Assembly (NCBI RefSeq): GCF_051857545.1 | Contig: NZ_JBPZHB010000012.1 | Span: forward strand, 1 to 64,000 | DNA: 64,000 nt | Direction of reading: 5' to 3' | Source of the DNA: Larkinella sp051857545 | Lineage (GTDB): Bacteria; Bacteroidota; Bacteroidia; Cytophagales; Spirosomataceae | In this document: piece after piece, positions 26,410 through 36,510 of the stretch | Layout: every line of letters starts with the position of its first letter | Position numbering within the stretch: position 1 is the first letter of the stretch | Made by a program: the position numbers and the translations under genes | The notes under the pieces: generated by a model | Databases searched by the model: none | What the model saw: only the letters and a program-made list of their open reading frames with translations | What the model was told of the DNA's origin: nothing

Positions 26410-27040
26410 TTGTAAAAGCTTTAGAACTTTCGCCTAATTACCAGATTTCAAAAATAATCGGAACCGGTGATTAAGCGATTGAAAATCAACCGAAATTATT
26501 TCTTTTCTTAGTTTAAGGAGACTGTTATTTACAAAAAGTTCGATATTTCCGAATATTTTTTTGGTGATTTTGGTGGTAATTTTTTCTAATCCAGTGTAAA
26601 GTAGCTTTTGTGGCGTTCGAGTCCATTCAATAGATGTTGTGTTGTCAAAAGAATTGATAAATTCCCACGCTTTGTAAGTTATAGCTTTCTGGACCTTTCA
26701 TTTTTTATAACCCAACGAGAGGCTTCGCTGAGGTCAGTATGTTCGTTCAAAAAACCCTTAGAAAGTAACCCAGTAGAAGATAAAAATCAAAACAACTTGA
26801 CGTCATTTGTGTAAGGGGTATTTCTAATGTAATAAAGTCTATGCCGACGGAGTAAGCCCAACTCATATATTTGTCAGTAAAAAATACCATTGGTCAGTGT
26901 TGAAAAAGTAGCCCACTTCGATGGACCTACTATTTAATTTGTTATTATTAGGGATGTGCATTGGCGTTTCAAAATAGAAGCAAGTCTTCTTTGCGACCAG
27001 CAAAAAAGGTTAAGATTCAGACCGCATGCATTCACCTGGT
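26410..27040. other. AT-rich gap with a dispersed repeat
   Basis: No gene supported; a plus-strand frame of 68 codons has no recognisable features. It contains one bipartite repeat copy: TTTCTGGACC (26687-26696), GAGGTCAGTATGTTCGTTCA (about 26730-26749) and TTGACGTCATTTGTGTAAGG (about 26797-26816), all alike in order to 17047-17152. Confidence 0.5.
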
Positions 27041-28708
27041 CTATTTCTTTAGCGCTATTCGCTTAAGCCAGGTGAAAATGGATGGCCACCGATTGGTTGA
27101 TGAAGTGGTTTGTGGTGCTGCCAATTGAGCTACATGTCCCATCGATTTGGCATCGCCAACAAGATTGGGCCCGGCGGCCAGCGACTTGCGATCTATTTTC
27201 CCATTAAGTGTAATGGGAAATCGTTCTACCTGAATAAACGTCGCGGGGATCATATATGCCGGCAAACTATTTTTCAATGTAGCTTTCCACTGGTTAAGTT
27301 GGACCGCAAAATCCTGGTCCGACAAGGACGTGGTCAGTATGAGATAGGCGACCATTCGGGGGGTTCCGGAACGATCTTCCCGGGCAACGACCACGGCTTC
27401 CCGAATTCCGTTCAGATTGCCCAGGGCGTGTTCAATTTCACCGGGCTCGATGCGGTAGCCCCTAATTTTAATTTGCTGGTCAATTCGCCCCAAAAATTGA
27501 ATTTCGCCATCAGTCGTTAATTGTCCCAAATCGCCGGTCCGGTAAAGTAGTCCGGTCGAAGCAAATGGGTTGGGTAAAAATTTTTCATAAGTCAGATCAG
27601 GTCGGTTGTGGTACCCCCTGGCGACCCCATCACCGGCAATGCATATTTCGCCGGGACAATTTTCCTGAACCATTTGCTGCGTTTCATTCAATAAATAAAC
27701 GCGCGTATTTTGAATCGGTCGCCCGATGGTGATCAGTTGGTCAGTTGGTAAAATTTGTTTGCCCGTCGAATAAATGGTGGTTTCGGTCGGACCGTAGAGG
27801 TTCCACAACGAATCGCACCGGTCGAGTAGTTGGTGAGCCAGCAGCGATGACAATGGTTCGCCACAGCACATAATTTTCAGGGGTAAACGGTGTTGCCAGC
27901 CCGCAGTAATCAATAGCAGGAAAGTAATTGGCGTAGCCTGAAGGATCGAAATGTGGTGCCGCTGGATGAGACCCAGCAGCGAACTGCCATTCCGCGTTGA
28001 AGGCGTATCCGCGATAACGAGTGTGGCTCCCACCAGCAGGGGTAAATACAGTTCGACTGCCGCAATGTCAAACGATACGGTTGTCACCGCCAGCAGACGG
28101 TCTTCTTTCGACATGCCAGGCATGGTCACCATACTCCAAAGCAGGTTAACCAGGTTATGATGTTCAACCAAGACACCTTTGGGATGTCCCGTTGAGCCGG
28201 ATGTATACAGCACATACGCCAGATCGTCACCCGATGTCGTACCCACCAGCGCCCCTTTGTCAAACCGGGAAGCGGACACCAGGGCATCTTCGACATAAAG
28301 CTCGCTGACATGCGCATCGGTTTTGTCCTGATATCCTTTCGACGTAACCAGAAAGTGAGCGGCCGAGTCCCGTAACATGAATTGAAACCGTTGCGGGGGA
28401 AACGTTGGGTCGATGGGCAGGTAAGCCGCTCCGGTTTTCAGGATAGCCAACAGGATCAGAACAAGCTCGGGCGAACGGTCCAGGGCCACGCCAACCACAT
28501 CACCCGGTTTTACCCCTTGTTGGGTCAGGTAATGACTCAACTGATTGGCGGTTTCATTCACAACGCGATACGTTAATTCCTGATCACCGGCAACGATGGC
28601 AATTTTATCCGCAGATTGAAGGGCCTGTTGGGCAATCAGTTCATGGATTGGAATCTCCCGGGGATACTCAACCTGTGGACCGGAAGTGGATGAAACATTT
28701 TGAATCAT
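27041..28708 (-). CDS. stand-alone NRPS adenylation enzyme
   Basis: 555 residues with one complete adenylation domain: A3 YTSGSTGHPKG, A5 NLYGPTETT, A7 LYRTGDLG, A8 GRIDQQIKIRGYRIEPGEIE, A10 NGKIDRKSL. About 45 residues follow A10 and contain no carrier-protein GGxS motif, so it activates an amino acid but must hand it to another protein. Hand alignment to PheA gives a pocket of D-I-V-Q-M-C-L-I-Y-K, which does not match a specificity I know well (weakly glycine-like). It lies 44 bp after the large NRPS gene, whose second module lacks an A domain, so it probably loads that module in trans. Confidence 0.9.
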   Translation of the reverse strand: MIQNVSSTSGPQVEYPREIPIHELIAQQALQSADKIAIVAGDQELTYRVVNETANQLSHYLTQQGVKPGDVVGVALDRSPELVLILLAILKTGAAYLPIDPTFPPQRFQFMLRDSAAHFLVTSKGYQDKTDAHVSELYVEDALVSASRFDKGALVGTTSGDDLAYVLYTSGSTGHPKGVLVEHHNLVNLLWSMVTMPGMSKEDRLLAVTTVSFDIAAVELYLPLLVGATLVIADTPSTRNGSSLLGLIQRHHISILQATPITFLLLITAGWQHRLPLKIMCCGEPLSSLLAHQLLDRCDSLWNLYGPTETTIYSTGKQILPTDQLITIGRPIQNTRVYLLNETQQMVQENCPGEICIAGDGVARGYHNRPDLTYEKFLPNPFASTGLLYRTGDLGQLTTDGEIQFLGRIDQQIKIRGYRIEPGEIEHALGNLNGIREAVVVAREDRSGTPRMVAYLILTTSLSDQDFAVQLNQWKATLKNSLPAYMIPATFIQVERFPITLNGKIDRKSLAAGPNLVGDAKSMGHVAQLAAPQTTSSTNRWPSIFTWLKRIALKK

Positions 28709-28752
28709 GACAAAATAATGATAATGGATTCCTGACTAAACTAACCCTGGCG

Positions 28753-31700
28753 TTAGGCGGGTAGGTACGAAGTCAGTATACGGGCGATTTTTGAAATCGT
28801 TTCGTCGTGTTTAAAAAGCGAATAATGATCCCCGGGAATGGAATGGACGTCTACGCCCCCCAGCGCTAACCGGCTCCAGCCAAAGCTAATCTGTTTATAG
28901 GTATCGGTGGGATTATCGTTTCCAACGGCACGCAAAAAAATAATTTTCCCGTTGTGGGGTTTAAAGGTGTACCGGCTATAGGCCTGCTGGTTGATGGTGA
29001 CAAGCGGGTTTTCTGCCGTCTTGGGATCGGCTCCGTCAGCTTTAGGAGCTTTGTGGTGTATAGACCGCCAAAACCGGTTCAAAACGTACCCCCCCAGAAA
29101 GGGGATTTTTTTCCGAACCATTCGATAAAGTAATCTGGGTCGTTTGGGTAATGACCGCCAGACATCGTAATAGTATTGCAGGAGTTGGGTGATGGGCACC
29201 TGGTTGCCATTATCCCGCGAGGGATTGACGGGATAGCTATCAATGATGGCCAATAGGCATACCTCTTTTCCCATCTGTTGCAGTCGCTGTGCCATTTCAA
29301 AGGCAATGATTCCTCCGAGCGAAAAACCGCCCAGGGCGTACGGCCCGTCCAGCTGTTTTTCGAGAATCAGGTCAACGTAATAGGCCGCCATGGCTTCGAT
29401 ACTGTCAAGTGGGTCGCTGATGCCATCCAGGCCAACGGCTCGCAGGGCATATACGGGCTGATTGTTGGGCAAGTGGGACGCGAGCTGGAAGACATAGCCC
29501 ACATCGCCAGACACCGGATGCATTAAAAAAAGGGGCGGCTTGTTGCCCTGCGGTTTTACCGCAACCAGTGACTCCCAAACCAGATCGGCACGGACGGAAG
29601 CTAGGTGCGTGGCCAGTTTGCGGATCGTCGGATTGGCAAAAACACTGCCGACGGGAATCAATAGACCGGTTTTTCGCTGGAGTTCGGCAATCATCTGAAA
29701 GGCTAGCAGCGAATGGCCACCGATGTCAAAAAAATCATCATCCAAATCAATGACCGGAATCTCAAGCAACCAGCTCCAAATGGATTGAAGTAGGGTCGCC
29801 ATGGGACCGTCTAATGGCTGCGAATGGGAAAGCGAGTCGGGGTGGGGGGCCACGTTATCGGGGACGGGTAAATCAACCGCGGACGGTAAACGTTGTTCCG
29901 GGCCCTGACCCAGCAGAATCCCAAGTCGTTGATCAGGCTCGGCCACAATCGCCTTTAAAACCCTTATAAAACCACCGGCCATGGCCACAATGGCTGATTC
30001 AGAAAACAAATCCGTCCGGTAATTAAACGTGACCAGCCTGGCTGCTTTGGTTTCCCGGAATGAAACATGCAGATCAAATTTGGCCACTTTCTGTTCCAGA
30101 AAAAGCATGTCAATGGCTAGTTCATCCAACTTCCAGTCTTTGGTATAATCTTCCTGATAATCAAACAGGACCTGCACCAAAGGGGCGTACGCCAGGGTAC
30201 GGGGTAGCTTCAGCGCTTCAACCACCTGCTCGAAGGGAAGATCCTGATGGTCGTAGGCTTCCAGGGACCATTCCCGCACCTGCCGCAAAAGTTGTCGAAA
30301 AGTCCAGTCCGCCGACACCCCGATGCGCAGCGCCAGGGTATTGACAAAAAAACCAATGGTGTCGACTACATTCGCTTGATTGCGGCCCGCAATGGGCACT
30401 CCGACGACCAAATCGCTGGACTGGGTAACCTGAGCAAGCCAAACCGAGAAGGCAGTTAGTAAACGTAGATAAATCGTTGTTCCCGGTTCCTGAACACTTC
30501 CCCGCAGCTGTTGCCAGAGCTCATCGGACAGTGGAAAGGAGTAATCGGCACCCTCAAACGATTGGATAGCCGGAGCCGGTTTATCAAAGGGTAAAGCAAC
30601 CCGGATTGGGGCGCCGGTCAGGCGGTTTTTCCAATACGCTCGTTCCCGTTCCACCCGTAAAGGTGCCAACCGCTTTGGCTGCGCTCTAGCGTAATCTTCA
30701 TACTGAATGGCTAAGGGTGGTAAGGTAACGGGGCCATTCCGAACAAACGAGGTGTAAAGTTGACTTAGTTCATGGGCGAAAACCCGGGTTGACCAGCCGT
30801 CGTAAACCAAATGGTGAAACACCAGCAGCAGCATCCACGAATCCGGATTCAGGTGTACCACCCGAAACCGAATCAACGGGCCATGTTCCAAATGGAAAGG
30901 CAGGTAGGCTTCTTGCTGAAGCCAGTGTGACCAGACTTCGGTCGAATTGGCTTCGTTTTCATTCAGTTCGATCACCTGAAAAGGCAGCGAAAAGTCGGTG
31001 GTCGGTTGCTGAAACGGGACCCCGTTCGAATGCGAAAAGCTGGTCCGTAAAACAGCATGCCGACGGACAATTTCAGCCAGACTTTTCTCTAAAGCCGGCA
31101 CGTTGAGCGGTCCTTCAATTTTAAGAATAATTTGTACATTGTACGTACCCCGCAATTCATGCATCTGGTGGATGATCCACAGCCGGTTCTGGGCATAGGA
31201 CAAGGGAATGCCTCCGGGTGGTCTCTGCTCATGGGCGGGTTTCGGCCCGTCGATGGCCATCGGATGATCCTTTGGCAGCTGATCCAGGTGGAGACTTAAT
31301 CGGCGAAGGGTTGGGTAATCAAATACATCTTTCACCGATAGCTGCCGGTTAAACCGCTGATGAATGCGGGCCGCTAACTGCATGGCGAGCAGGGAATTAC
31401 CCCCCAAATCAAAAAAGTTATCCTCGCTGCCCAAATCCGCATTTTTTAGCACCTCAACCCACAAGGACATCAGCGCCTGTTCGGTTCCGGTCAATTCCTC
31501 ATGGGCTCCATTTCCGCTTCGAACGATGGCGGGTGGCAACAGGTTTTTGGCCACTTTACCATTGGCCGTCAGCGGCAGGGCTTCCACCGGCAAAATCGCA
31601 GCCGGAATTAGGTGCTTGGGCAAGCGGGTTTGTAAAAACTGCCGGACTTCTTCAGTTGCCAATTGGCAATCCGGTATGGGAACAAGGTAGGCGGCCAGTT

Positions 31701-34700
31701 CTTTCTGCCCCGATGGCGAATCCGTCAACGTAATGAAGGCTTCGCCCACCGCCGGATGCTGGCGAAGTGCGTACTCAATTTCGCCCGGTTCGATCCGGAA
31801 ACCGCGAACCTTAACCTGATCATCCAGGCGACCGATAAATTCAATCGCTCCGTCATTTCGATAGCGTGCCAGATCACCCGTTCGGTAAAGCCGCCGGCCC
31901 GGCTTCTGACTAAACGGGTCGGGAATAAACTTTTCTTTTGTCAGCTCAGGCTGGAATACATACTCCCTGGCCAGGCCATCTCCACCAATTATTAATTCGC
32001 CCGCAATGCCGACCGGCACTACATGCAGGAATGAATCAACAATGTATAACTGGGTGTTTGTCAATGGCCAGCCAATGGGGACATTCGGTATATCCTCCTG
32101 GGCAGGGGGCAGGGAATAAAAACTGGCAAAGGTTGTACTTTCTGTGGGGCCATACACATTGCTGATCGTGCAAAGCGGCAACTGTTGCTGGGCCCGCCGG
32201 AGGTGTTGGGCCGACGCAGCTTCTCCGCCGGTTAGTAGTTGAGAGAGGGTCGTAAGCCCAGACACATCACTGTCAACGAGCACATTAAACAGGGCCGTTG
32301 TAAAAAAAACCGTGTTTACCAGGTGGGTCTGAATAGCGTCCTTGATGGCATGGAGGGTGGGTTGCTGATCTGTCATCAGAATTAATCGTCCCCCGTTTGC
32401 GAGAGTGGCCCAAAGCTCAAATGTCGACGCATCAAACGCCAGCGGAGCCAGGCCCAGCATAACGGTCGTCGAATCAAACTGGGCATAATTGGGTTCTTTG
32501 ACCAACCGAATAATTCCCCGGTGGGGAATGGCCACACTTTTAGGGTGCCCCGTAGAGCCCGACGTAAAGAGTACATACGCCAACTGGTCGATGCTGGCTG
32601 GCAGGGCTAGATTGCTGTCCGCTTCGCTGGTCCAGGATAGAATTGGCTGGTCCAGCACTACAAACGCAATGCCCTCCGTCGCGAATCGGACGATCCATTT
32701 TTGCTGGGTTACAATAATTTGCACGCCAGTTTGGGCACGCAGTTTTTCAAGTCTGGTAGCCGGATATGCCGGATCCAGTGGTACATAGCCCCCCCCCGCT
32801 TTTAGAACCCCCAACAGACCAATCACCATCTCAACCGAACGTTCCAAGCAAATTCCCACGAGCGTTTCGGGCCTGACCCCCTGGTGGTGCAGGTGCCAGG
32901 CCAGTTGATTCGCGCGCTGGTTCAACTCCCCATACGTTATCGAATTACCTCCGCAACACAGCGCTTCGTTTAACGGGTTTTCCTTAACCTGAGCTTCAAA
33001 CAATTCAACGATCGTTTGATCGCAGGGATAAGGTACGTTAGCTACGTTCCAGTCCTTTAGAACGCGTTGCTGTTCCGCCGTCGAGAGTAAAGAAATGGCT
33101 TTTAGTGGTTGCGACGGTTGATGGACAACACGCTCCAGGACAACTTCCCAGCGGTTGATTAAATCCGCTACCTGGGCGTCGGTCCAAACTGCAGGATTAT
33201 AAACGATTTTGCAGGGGCCGGTATCGGAAAGAATCAACGTCAACGCGTTTGGATACAAGGGCTGTTCATCCGGCCTGGCCGTCTGGTAAATCACAATTGG
33301 GAACGTAGATTCATTGAACAGCTTCGCCTTTGCCTGGAGCGCAGGTTGGGTCAGTAACCAGTCACGGGCGAAAGAGCGGTGCTTTATAGTGGTTGCTTGC
33401 TCGTGTTGTGTTGCCGCCACCGATTTTGCAAAATCCGATTCCAGGTCAAAATCAATCGAGAATGGCAAGCAATCCACAAATAAATCCGCTGTTTCAAAGG
33501 CTATCTGCCGGCTTATTGGCCCGCTATATCCTACGTGAATCGCGTGCTCATCGTTCAGCCGGGCAACCACAATCAGAAACGCAGTCAGGAGCTGATCCGT
33601 TTGGTTTGTTCCCTCCAATTTCGTTAAGGCCGTTTCGACGGCGGATGACAGATCTGCCTTCCTATAGTCAACGGCTTTTTCAAGGCTTTTGGTTATTTGT
33701 ACAGGCGTAGAAACACCAATCGATGTGGGCGAGAAACGGTTGATTTTCTCATTCCAATAGGCCTGATGAGGACTACAAAGATCTTCCCATTGGTAGTACA
33801 GCTCAAGTGATTTTTCGGACTGACCCAATTGCTGACCAGCTGCCAGGCCTCTCATTGAATAAAATTCCGGCAGAGCAATTCCCTTTCCCGCTCGTGTTGT
33901 CAACGCTCGAATGCCCAACAAGCCCTGGCCCGTTGTTATCACCAGCACGTCAGATTTTAAAAATGCAACCGTTCCCGGTGAATAAGGCCGGTGGTCTGCC
34001 GACTCGCTTACCTCACTGAGGTCTGTCACGAACAGGACATCATTATTGATTCTGATTTTGAGATAACCAAACGGATTAGGGTGAAAACCAAAATTAAGTG
34101 CCCGGTGCAGATTGATCACCTGGCTGGTTGAATGGGTCCAGTCTATGAAAGTATGGGGTCTTTTTTTGAGACCATAGTAGGTCCGTTGAGTCAGGTCCTG
34201 AGAGAAACTTGGAAGCGGACCCAAGCGCATTTCTTCCACCAGTTCGCGAAACGCAGCGACGGCCGCTGCGTAACATTTCTTGTTCAGGCTAATGGAGGTT
34301 TCATCCGGCACAATGGTGACTAGACTTTGCTTTAGTATGGGCCCCGTATCAATGCCCTCATTGACCAGGTGCCAGGTAATCCCGTGGGTTGTTTCGCCAT
34401 TGACCAACGCCCAAAATGTGGCATGGACACCGGCGTAAGCAGGCAGAGGACCATCATGATAATTTATGGTATGCAACCGGGGAAGTTGCAAAATTTCCTT
34501 AGAAAGAATATAGCCGTTTGAAATACTAACTAAATAATCGAAGGGCTCCGATTCTAAAATCGAAACAAAAGGGGCTGTTGCATCAATACAGGTTAGACCC
34601 GACTCCGTGCAATACTTCCGCACCTGTGGATCTGTACTGATAACACCCTTCACCAGCAAACCGTGCTGGCCCAAGATGCTCATGCATTCAAGGAGAAGGG

Positions 34701-34734
34701 TGCCACCCCCAATTAAAAAACAGGTATACGGCAA
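28753..34734 (-). CDS. NRPS: formyltransferase-(partial C)-A-T-C-T-TE
   Basis: 1,993 residues. Residues 1-310: formyltransferase with N91/H93 in NYHDGPLP and D129 in GIDTGPIL, as in LgrA-type initiation modules. About 330-555: C-terminal half of a condensation domain without HHxxxDG. A domain 570-1065 (YVLFTSGSTG at 720, YGPTE at 861, NGK at 1058); PheA-aligned pocket D-A-F-F-L-G-V-T-F-K suggests Val or Ile. T domain with Ser1114 (LGGNSLLA). Full C domain 1175-1610 with HHLVYDG at 1307-1313. Second T with Ser1675 (IGGHSLLA). Thioesterase 1730-1993 with Ser1805 in GFSLGG and a late His in GDHYS. Start ATG at 34734. Predicted product: N-formyl dipeptide released by the TE. Confidence 0.93.
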   Translation of the reverse strand: MPYTCFLIGGGTLLLECMSILGQHGLLVKGVISTDPQVRKYCTESGLTCIDATAPFVSILESEPFDYLVSISNGYILSKEILQLPRLHTINYHDGPLPAYAGVHATFWALVNGETTHGITWHLVNEGIDTGPILKQSLVTIVPDETSISLNKKCYAAAVAAFRELVEEMRLGPLPSFSQDLTQRTYYGLKKRPHTFIDWTHSTSQVINLHRALNFGFHPNPFGYLKIRINNDVLFVTDLSEVSESADHRPYSPGTVAFLKSDVLVITTGQGLLGIRALTTRAGKGIALPEFYSMRGLAAGQQLGQSEKSLELYYQWEDLCSPHQAYWNEKINRFSPTSIGVSTPVQITKSLEKAVDYRKADLSSAVETALTKLEGTNQTDQLLTAFLIVVARLNDEHAIHVGYSGPISRQIAFETADLFVDCLPFSIDFDLESDFAKSVAATQHEQATTIKHRSFARDWLLTQPALQAKAKLFNESTFPIVIYQTARPDEQPLYPNALTLILSDTGPCKIVYNPAVWTDAQVADLINRWEVVLERVVHQPSQPLKAISLLSTAEQQRVLKDWNVANVPYPCDQTIVELFEAQVKENPLNEALCCGGNSITYGELNQRANQLAWHLHHQGVRPETLVGICLERSVEMVIGLLGVLKAGGGYVPLDPAYPATRLEKLRAQTGVQIIVTQQKWIVRFATEGIAFVVLDQPILSWTSEADSNLALPASIDQLAYVLFTSGSTGHPKSVAIPHRGIIRLVKEPNYAQFDSTTVMLGLAPLAFDASTFELWATLANGGRLILMTDQQPTLHAIKDAIQTHLVNTVFFTTALFNVLVDSDVSGLTTLSQLLTGGEAASAQHLRRAQQQLPLCTISNVYGPTESTTFASFYSLPPAQEDIPNVPIGWPLTNTQLYIVDSFLHVVPVGIAGELIIGGDGLAREYVFQPELTKEKFIPDPFSQKPGRRLYRTGDLARYRNDGAIEFIGRLDDQVKVRGFRIEPGEIEYALRQHPAVGEAFITLTDSPSGQKELAAYLVPIPDCQLATEEVRQFLQTRLPKHLIPAAILPVEALPLTANGKVAKNLLPPAIVRSGNGAHEELTGTEQALMSLWVEVLKNADLGSEDNFFDLGGNSLLAMQLAARIHQRFNRQLSVKDVFDYPTLRRLSLHLDQLPKDHPMAIDGPKPAHEQRPPGGIPLSYAQNRLWIIHQMHELRGTYNVQIILKIEGPLNVPALEKSLAEIVRRHAVLRTSFSHSNGVPFQQPTTDFSLPFQVIELNENEANSTEVWSHWLQQEAYLPFHLEHGPLIRFRVVHLNPDSWMLLLVFHHLVYDGWSTRVFAHELSQLYTSFVRNGPVTLPPLAIQYEDYARAQPKRLAPLRVERERAYWKNRLTGAPIRVALPFDKPAPAIQSFEGADYSFPLSDELWQQLRGSVQEPGTTIYLRLLTAFSVWLAQVTQSSDLVVGVPIAGRNQANVVDTIGFFVNTLALRIGVSADWTFRQLLRQVREWSLEAYDHQDLPFEQVVEALKLPRTLAYAPLVQVLFDYQEDYTKDWKLDELAIDMLFLEQKVAKFDLHVSFRETKAARLVTFNYRTDLFSESAIVAMAGGFIRVLKAIVAEPDQRLGILLGQGPEQRLPSAVDLPVPDNVAPHPDSLSHSQPLDGPMATLLQSIWSWLLEIPVIDLDDDFFDIGGHSLLAFQMIAELQRKTGLLIPVGSVFANPTIRKLATHLASVRADLVWESLVAVKPQGNKPPLFLMHPVSGDVGYVFQLASHLPNNQPVYALRAVGLDGISDPLDSIEAMAAYYVDLILEKQLDGPYALGGFSLGGIIAFEMAQRLQQMGKEVCLLAIIDSYPVNPSRDNGNQVPITQLLQYYYDVWRSLPKRPRLLYRMVRKKIPFLGGYVLNRFWRSIHHKAPKADGADPKTAENPLVTINQQAYSRYTFKPHNGKIIFLRAVGNDNPTDTYKQISFGWSRLALGGVDVHSIPGDHYSLFKHDETISKIARILTSYLPA

Positions 34735-35184
34735 AGTGGACTAGCAACAAAATAATGGATAAAAGTTTAAGCAACAGGTTGGAATTTCCTACTGCTGTAT
34801 TCAAAAGGGGATAGATAACCCAGAATAGAAGGGATACCCTAGTCTTTAGCGGTCGCTCTTAATGATCCCTTGGCCACTGAGAGCTCTCGGCGCCATTTTC
34901 TTAAATTTGTCCGGGGGCGCCCGAGCGATCGTATTGTCTCCTTGTTTTCATTATCCACTAAGTTAGTTCATGTTTAACTTAATGTTCCGTTAAATGGAGT
35001 AATTCCTATCCATTATGCTTGGAAAGTGTACCTCAAAAAGGCTATTCCGTGATCAATTGTTGGAAAGATGGGGGTATCTCTATTTTGTTAACTGATTGTA
35101 TTACCTTTCAATTCAGTATTCTGGGCACCTCCGTTTTTCTTAACCCAAGTTTGCGCAGATTATTTTTTGTTGAAGACCAAATAG
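34735..35184. other. gap upstream of the NRPS gene
   Basis: No gene supported. It should hold the NRPS promoter, but no clear TAnnTTTG box is seen near the start. A 16-bp GC-rich unit lies at 34912-34927. Confidence 0.4.
34912..34927 (+). repeat. 16-bp GC-rich unit (copy G)
   Basis: CGGGGGCGCCCGAGCG. Tetrads CGGG-GGCG-CCCG-AGCG parallel copy 1 (CGGG-GCCG-CCCG-CGCG) and form the same 4-bp stem. It lies in AT-rich intergenic DNA, where its composition stands out. Confidence 0.5.
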
Positions 35185-36117
35185 TTATTTCGTCAGATTG
35201 GAGATGAATTTGGGAACTTCCGGCTCGCCTTTAAAGAAGGCCCCTTTTTTACCTTTGCTAAGTGCCCAACGGTGAATCCAGGAGATACCTCTCTTTCCGA
35301 TGTATTGATCCTTTGTCAGGTAACAAGGATCTTCCAGCGCTTTTTGTAGGGTGACAAACTGATAGCCATCCGCTTTTAGTCTGGAAAGTAACAGGCCGAG
35401 TGCTTTGCTATTGAGTAGGTTGGCATGTAGGAGCATAATGTGCGGTATAGGCCTGTGGAACAGCGAGTCGGCTTGGGATTCGTAATAATGCACGTAATTC
35501 ATCATATAGTTGATATAGGTGTTTGAAACCGAATCGGCGAGAGGCGGGTTGTTGCTACTGACCGCCTTCTCAAATGCAGCGGCAAAAAGATATTCATCGT
35601 TATCGACCGTCACCGGTGCCTGAATGTAGTTGTGTTTGGCCAGTATCATTTCCAGCGAATCCCGTTTCTCAACCGTATTTCCTCTGTGGAGATAAGGGTG
35701 CCGGAAATACTTCAGTTCAGCATGTTGTCTGTGAAGAAAACTTCGAAGCAGTGTATCGGCACCGAGCACATCCCTTTCATAGGCGGCTGCCGAAATAGTG
35801 TTGATGCCTACGTGTCCAAAAGTATGGTTCCCGAGTGAGTGACCGGCTTTCAGCCATTTCATTAGCAAATCGTATTGAGCAGGAATCACTTTCCCGTCCT
35901 TGACAAGTTTTTCTCCGATGACATACCCCGTTGCCTGGACTTTGTATTGTTTCAAATGACCTAAAAGCTGATCCGTCAGTTCCGCTCTCAACGCATCGGT
36001 ATTCATGCTCCTGCTGATCGTTGGCAAGTCGTCGATGGTGATGGCGATTTGTTTTTGAGCGAAGACTTGTTTTGTCCAGGACGCAAGAATAATTAGGAGG
36101 AGGAAATGGGATTTCAT
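35185..36117 (-). CDS. polysaccharide deacetylase (NodB homology)
   Basis: 310 residues with signal peptide ending near VFAQ. NodB motifs: IAITIDDLP (Asp29/30, general base and metal), GNHTFGH with metal ligands His98 and His102, RHPYLHRG for motif 3, and HIMLLHANLLNSKAL near 230-245. It acts in the periplasm or at the surface, removing acetyl groups from a sugar polymer such as peptidoglycan or chitin-like chains. No adjacent partner suggests the substrate. Confidence 0.88.
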   Translation of the reverse strand: MKSHFLLLIILASWTKQVFAQKQIAITIDDLPTISRSMNTDALRAELTDQLLGHLKQYKVQATGYVIGEKLVKDGKVIPAQYDLLMKWLKAGHSLGNHTFGHVGINTISAAAYERDVLGADTLLRSFLHRQHAELKYFRHPYLHRGNTVEKRDSLEMILAKHNYIQAPVTVDNDEYLFAAAFEKAVSSNNPPLADSVSNTYINYMMNYVHYYESQADSLFHRPIPHIMLLHANLLNSKALGLLLSRLKADGYQFVTLQKALEDPCYLTKDQYIGKRGISWIHRWALSKGKKGAFFKGEPEVPKFISNLTK

Positions 36118-36186
36118 CAGGAGTTCGATTTATTATTTAAATATATAATCTTGGATATTTTCTCTTCGTATGCGAAGAGAAACGTT

Positions 36187-36510
36187 TTAGGCCTGTTGAC
36201 TAAGGACCGCATTCCTCCTTTTTTCTAGTAGGCTTCGATATTCTTGGGAACGCAATAACACATTTTGCTTTTGGTGGTATGGCTGCTCTAGTTTTGTCCG
36301 TTTTCCATACAAAGATCTGTCCTTTGGTGCGAATTTCGAACTATTCCTGAATTTCTGGATGTATATGTCAGGTAAAAAGCCCTTAGATTCTAATTTTTGG
36401 TTTTTATATTCGGAAGGCGAAATGTTCTTTTCTTTCAGAGAGATGTGCAGGCCAGAAATGGCTTCAACTATTTCGGGAAGCTCGAAGAAATCGGGGATAC
36501 CTTCAGGCAA
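36187..36510 (-). CDS. hypothetical protein, possible pyrophosphohydrolase remnant
   Basis: 107 codons if the TTG at 36510 is used; the frame is open another 26 codons upstream to a TAG. The part GIPDFFELPEIVEAISGLHISLKEKNIS with EYKNQKLESKGF resembles the helical end of small phosphoribosyl-ATP pyrophosphohydrolase-like proteins (EExADxxEVxxAI...GF), but the N-terminal RDKIPEII part is not found. No standard start codon is present, so it may be a 3' relic. Confidence 0.35.
   Translation of the reverse strand: MPEGIPDFFELPEIVEAISGLHISLKEKNISPSEYKNQKLESKGFLPDIYIQKFRNSSKFAPKDRSLYGKRTKLEQPYHQKQNVLLRSQEYRSLLEKRRNAVLSQQA

Noticed and set aside
26608..26814. 68-codon plus-strand frame
   Set aside because: No signal, no family, and it overlaps a dispersed repeat; composition typical of chance frames in AT-rich DNA.
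27165..27182. GGGCCCGGCGGCC stretch as a 16-bp unit
   Set aside because: It encodes AAGPN in the natural tail of the lone adenylation enzyme, and removing it restores nothing.
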